From the NCBI GenBank assembly GCA_963732585.1, contig CAVSZY010000005.1, positions 514,426-578,425 of the forward strand: a DNA stretch of 64,000 bases, in the 5' to 3' direction. This document shows positions 62,484 through 64,000 of the stretch, piece by piece. How positions within the stretch are numbered: position 1 is the first letter of the stretch; the number at the start of each line of letters is the position of its first letter. The DNA comes from WLMZ01 sp963732585. GTDB taxonomy: Bacteria; Actinomycetota; Acidimicrobiia; Acidimicrobiales; Ilumatobacteraceae. Under the pieces are notes generated by a model. The model was not told where the DNA came from, ran no database searches, and saw nothing but the letters and a program-made list of their open reading frames with translations. The position numbers and the translations under genes were made by a program.

Positions 62484-62994
62484 TCGGATACGACCAGACA
62501 TCACCACCAGCACGTTTCGTGACCAGCACCCCGCCCGGTAACGGGACGAACCGTTCCGTGACCACGTTTGATGTTGTCAACGTCACGTCACCAGTATCAC
62601 CACTGGCCGAGTACGAGGTGCGATCCGTGCGCGAGACCACTGCCGGGCGTAAGGCGACGGTGACCTGCACCCCGACACCAGCGGCCGCCGCGGTCACCGT
62701 CGACACACCAGACCCGCCAACCGCAGCCACGTTGCGGTCATCCACACCCAACGTCACGCCACCAGTACCGGTCGAGTGGGCGTCAACACGTTCCACCAGG
62801 CCCGATGCCGGTGTGAGTGTTGTTGAGGCTTTCACCCCGTACACGGCCACAACCTGACGATATGAACCCGCCGTTGTGATCGTCGGCGCAGACTTTACTG
62901 TCCCAGACGTACTCGTCGACGCGGTCGCTAACACGTCGATCGGTGTTGTCGTGTCAACACCGGAATAGGCGCTGATCGACGCTGTCACCTTCTT
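62484..62994 (-). pseudogene. RHS module E, 5' part between two IS3 elements
   Basis: Continues module E upstream of IS3 copy 1: ISAYSGVDTTTPIDVLATAS, TITTAGSYRQVVAVYGVKAS, VTVALRPAVVSRTDRTSYSA, ERFVPLPGGVLVTKRAGGD. It is near-identical to module D at 54846-55355. The frame is cut at 62994 by IS3 copy 2, so the rest of the gene should lie beyond that element, outside the window. Confidence 0.8.
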
Positions 62995-63059
62995 TGGACC
63001 GCCCCGAGTTTTCCGGACAGTGGGTTCGGGTCGTAGCCTCTTGTTCAGAGGATGTGGTC

Positions 63060-63347
63060 ATGGCTCAACGCCAAAAGTATTCGTTGGAATTTAGAGAGCA
63101 GGCGGTTCGCCGAGTGATCGATGGGCCTCGGCCGGTCGTGGACGTCGCGAGGGATCTGAAGCTTCATGAGGGGACGTTGTCGAATTGGGTTCGCCAGTAT
63201 CGGCTCGATCATCCGGTGGATGAGAAGCCGTTAACGATCTCGGAACGGGCTCGTCTGGCCGAGTTGGAGAAAGAAGTTCGGGAACTTCGGATGAAGACCG
63301 AGTTCTTGGGAAAAGCGGCGGCCTTCTTCGCCCAGGAGTACCGGTAA
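63060..63347 (+). CDS. IS3-family transposase OrfA (copy 2)
   Basis: 95 residues. HTH part MAQRQKYSLEFREQAVRRVI and VVDVARDLKLHEGTLSNWVR, then a coiled coil (RARLAELEKEVRELRMKTEF). An A-AAA-G stretch near its end (63311-63314 region) with orfB in the -1 frame suggests OrfAB fusion by programmed frameshift, as is common for IS3. Confidence 0.88.
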   Translation: MAQRQKYSLEFREQAVRRVIDGPRPVVDVARDLKLHEGTLSNWVRQYRLDHPVDEKPLTISERARLAELEKEVRELRMKTEFLGKAAAFFAQEYR

Positions 63348-63349
63348 CC

Positions 63350-64000
63350 TCGTGGTACGAGTTTATCGATGGCGAGAAGGCCAACTATCCGATCACGCTC
63401 ATGTGTGTGTGGGCTGATGTATCCCGTTCGGGATTCTATGAATGGCTCGCTCGGCCGACATCCGCGACTGCGGTGCGCCGGTTCTGGCTGGCGGTTCAAG
63501 TGACCAAGGTCTTTCGGGCTTCGAACGGCGTGTACGGCTACCGCAAGATCCACGCCGAGCTCGTCAAGCACGGGGTCGAAGTGGGTGACGAACTCGTCCG
63601 CCGGCTGATGGGCGATCTCGGTCTTGTGTCGTGTCATCCCAGGCCATGGCGTATAACCACAATCCAGGGTGGGGGGTCCGGGCCGGTCGATCTGTTGAAA
63701 CGGGACTTCACCGCGCCAGCACCAGGGATGCGGTTCGTGGGTGACATCACCTACATTTCGACCTGGGAAGGTTGGCTCTATCTGTCGACCGTCATCGACC
63801 TGTGCACCAAAGAGGTCGTTGGGTGGGCGATGGCCGACCACATGAGAACGTCGCTGGTCTGTGATTCGCTGACGATGGCCGCGAACCATCGGGCGATGAT
63901 CGATGGTGCCATATTTCATTCGGATCGAGGTTGTCAATATACTTCGAGTGAACTCGCTGAACATCTTGCCAGTCTGAATATGGTCGGTTCGATGGGTCGT
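63350..64000 (+). CDS. IS3-family transposase OrfB (copy 2, 3' truncated by window)
   Basis: The -1 frame relative to orfA, open to the window end. Reads WYEFIDGEKANYPITLMCVW, then HTH_21 (NGVYGYRKIHAELVKHGVEV) and the rve core: MRFVGDITYISTWEGWLYLS (Asp) and AIFHSDRGCQYTSSELAEHL (Asp). The Glu lies past the window. First ATG of the frame is at 63401; a -1 slip from orfA would add the upstream part. Confidence 0.85.

Larger units (their letters stand above)
62995..64000 (+). mobile_element. IS3-family insertion sequence (copy 2, right end outside window)
   Basis: Left end TGGACCGCCCCGAGTTTTCC begins where the match to module D stops (CACCTTCTT). Contains orfA and most of orfB on the plus strand; the element runs off the window. 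It is a different IS3 subgroup from copy 1, with unlike ends and unlike transposase. Confidence 0.8.

Noticed and set aside
63209..63964. Minus-strand ORF opposite IS3 copy 2
   Set aside because: Opposite strand of the OrfB integrase core, which has both Asp motifs on the plus strand.
49400..64000. Prophage or integrative element
   Set aside because: No integrase, capsid, terminase, replication or conjugation gene; only IS transposases and rhs pieces.
1..64000. CRISPR array, rRNA or tRNA genes
   Set aside because: No regularly spaced repeats and no recognisable rRNA or tRNA stretches were seen on reading both strands; a covariance search would be needed to exclude a single tRNA.

Overview
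This window looks like chromosomal DNA of a high-GC actinomycete. The signs are two mycothiol-dependent maleylpyruvate isomerase-type proteins, an actinobacterial-type SerC, a PAC2-family protein and frequent ATGA/GTGA/TGATG gene overlaps. A member of the Acidimicrobiia is my best guess, but the window contains no rRNA or marker gene that would settle it.

Bases 1-49,400 are mostly ordinary metabolism. At the left edge are a truncated AlbA_2/Schlafen-type regulator, a MazF-type toxin with its antitoxin, and an unknown gene. Next comes ilvBNC (branched-chain amino acids), preceded by a promoter, a short Leu/Ile/Val-rich leader peptide and a transcription attenuator. Then follow a TauE exporter, RidA, an Rrf2 regulator, MetY, SerC and an aspartate aminotransferase. 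A cobalamin locus follows: cobO-cobU-cobT-cobS plus a TPP-dependent enzyme run leftward, and a B12 riboswitch controls the rightward btuFCD importer. Further on are zwf-gnd, a CopC-CopD fusion, a WXG100-like protein paired with a 584-residue unknown protein, surE, a TPP-riboswitch operon (thiamine pyrophosphokinase-thiB-thiP-thiQ), nfuA, an HtrA-like lipoprotein protease, an N-acyl-D-amino-acid deacylase-type amidohydrolase, hisN-like, dxs, and three envelope-type genes (a GT39-like protein, PAP2 and GT2).

Bases 49,400-64,000 are different. They hold a broken array of RHS/YD-repeat polymorphic toxin 3' ends, all on the minus strand. Four RHS cores, three of them nearly identical (called B, D and E here) and one diverged (A), each run into a different C-terminal tip. 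The tips of B, D and E are followed within a few bases by a small gene, usually membrane-spanning, that is a candidate immunity gene. At least two more tip remnants and two more small membrane genes lie between them. Five insertion sequences (IS256, IS630, IS1182 and two IS3 types) have cut the array up. The parental full-length rhs gene, if present, should lie beyond the right edge. This array of displaced tips with candidate immunity genes is the most interesting part of the window.

At least twelve single-base frame breaks fall in otherwise well-conserved genes (ilvB x3, ilvN, ilvC x3, tauE, cobT, btuC, the EamA gene and the IS256 transposase). Most are best explained as base-calling indels, because each conserved protein resumes at once in the neighbouring frame. 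Genes affected are given as one entry spanning the whole gene.
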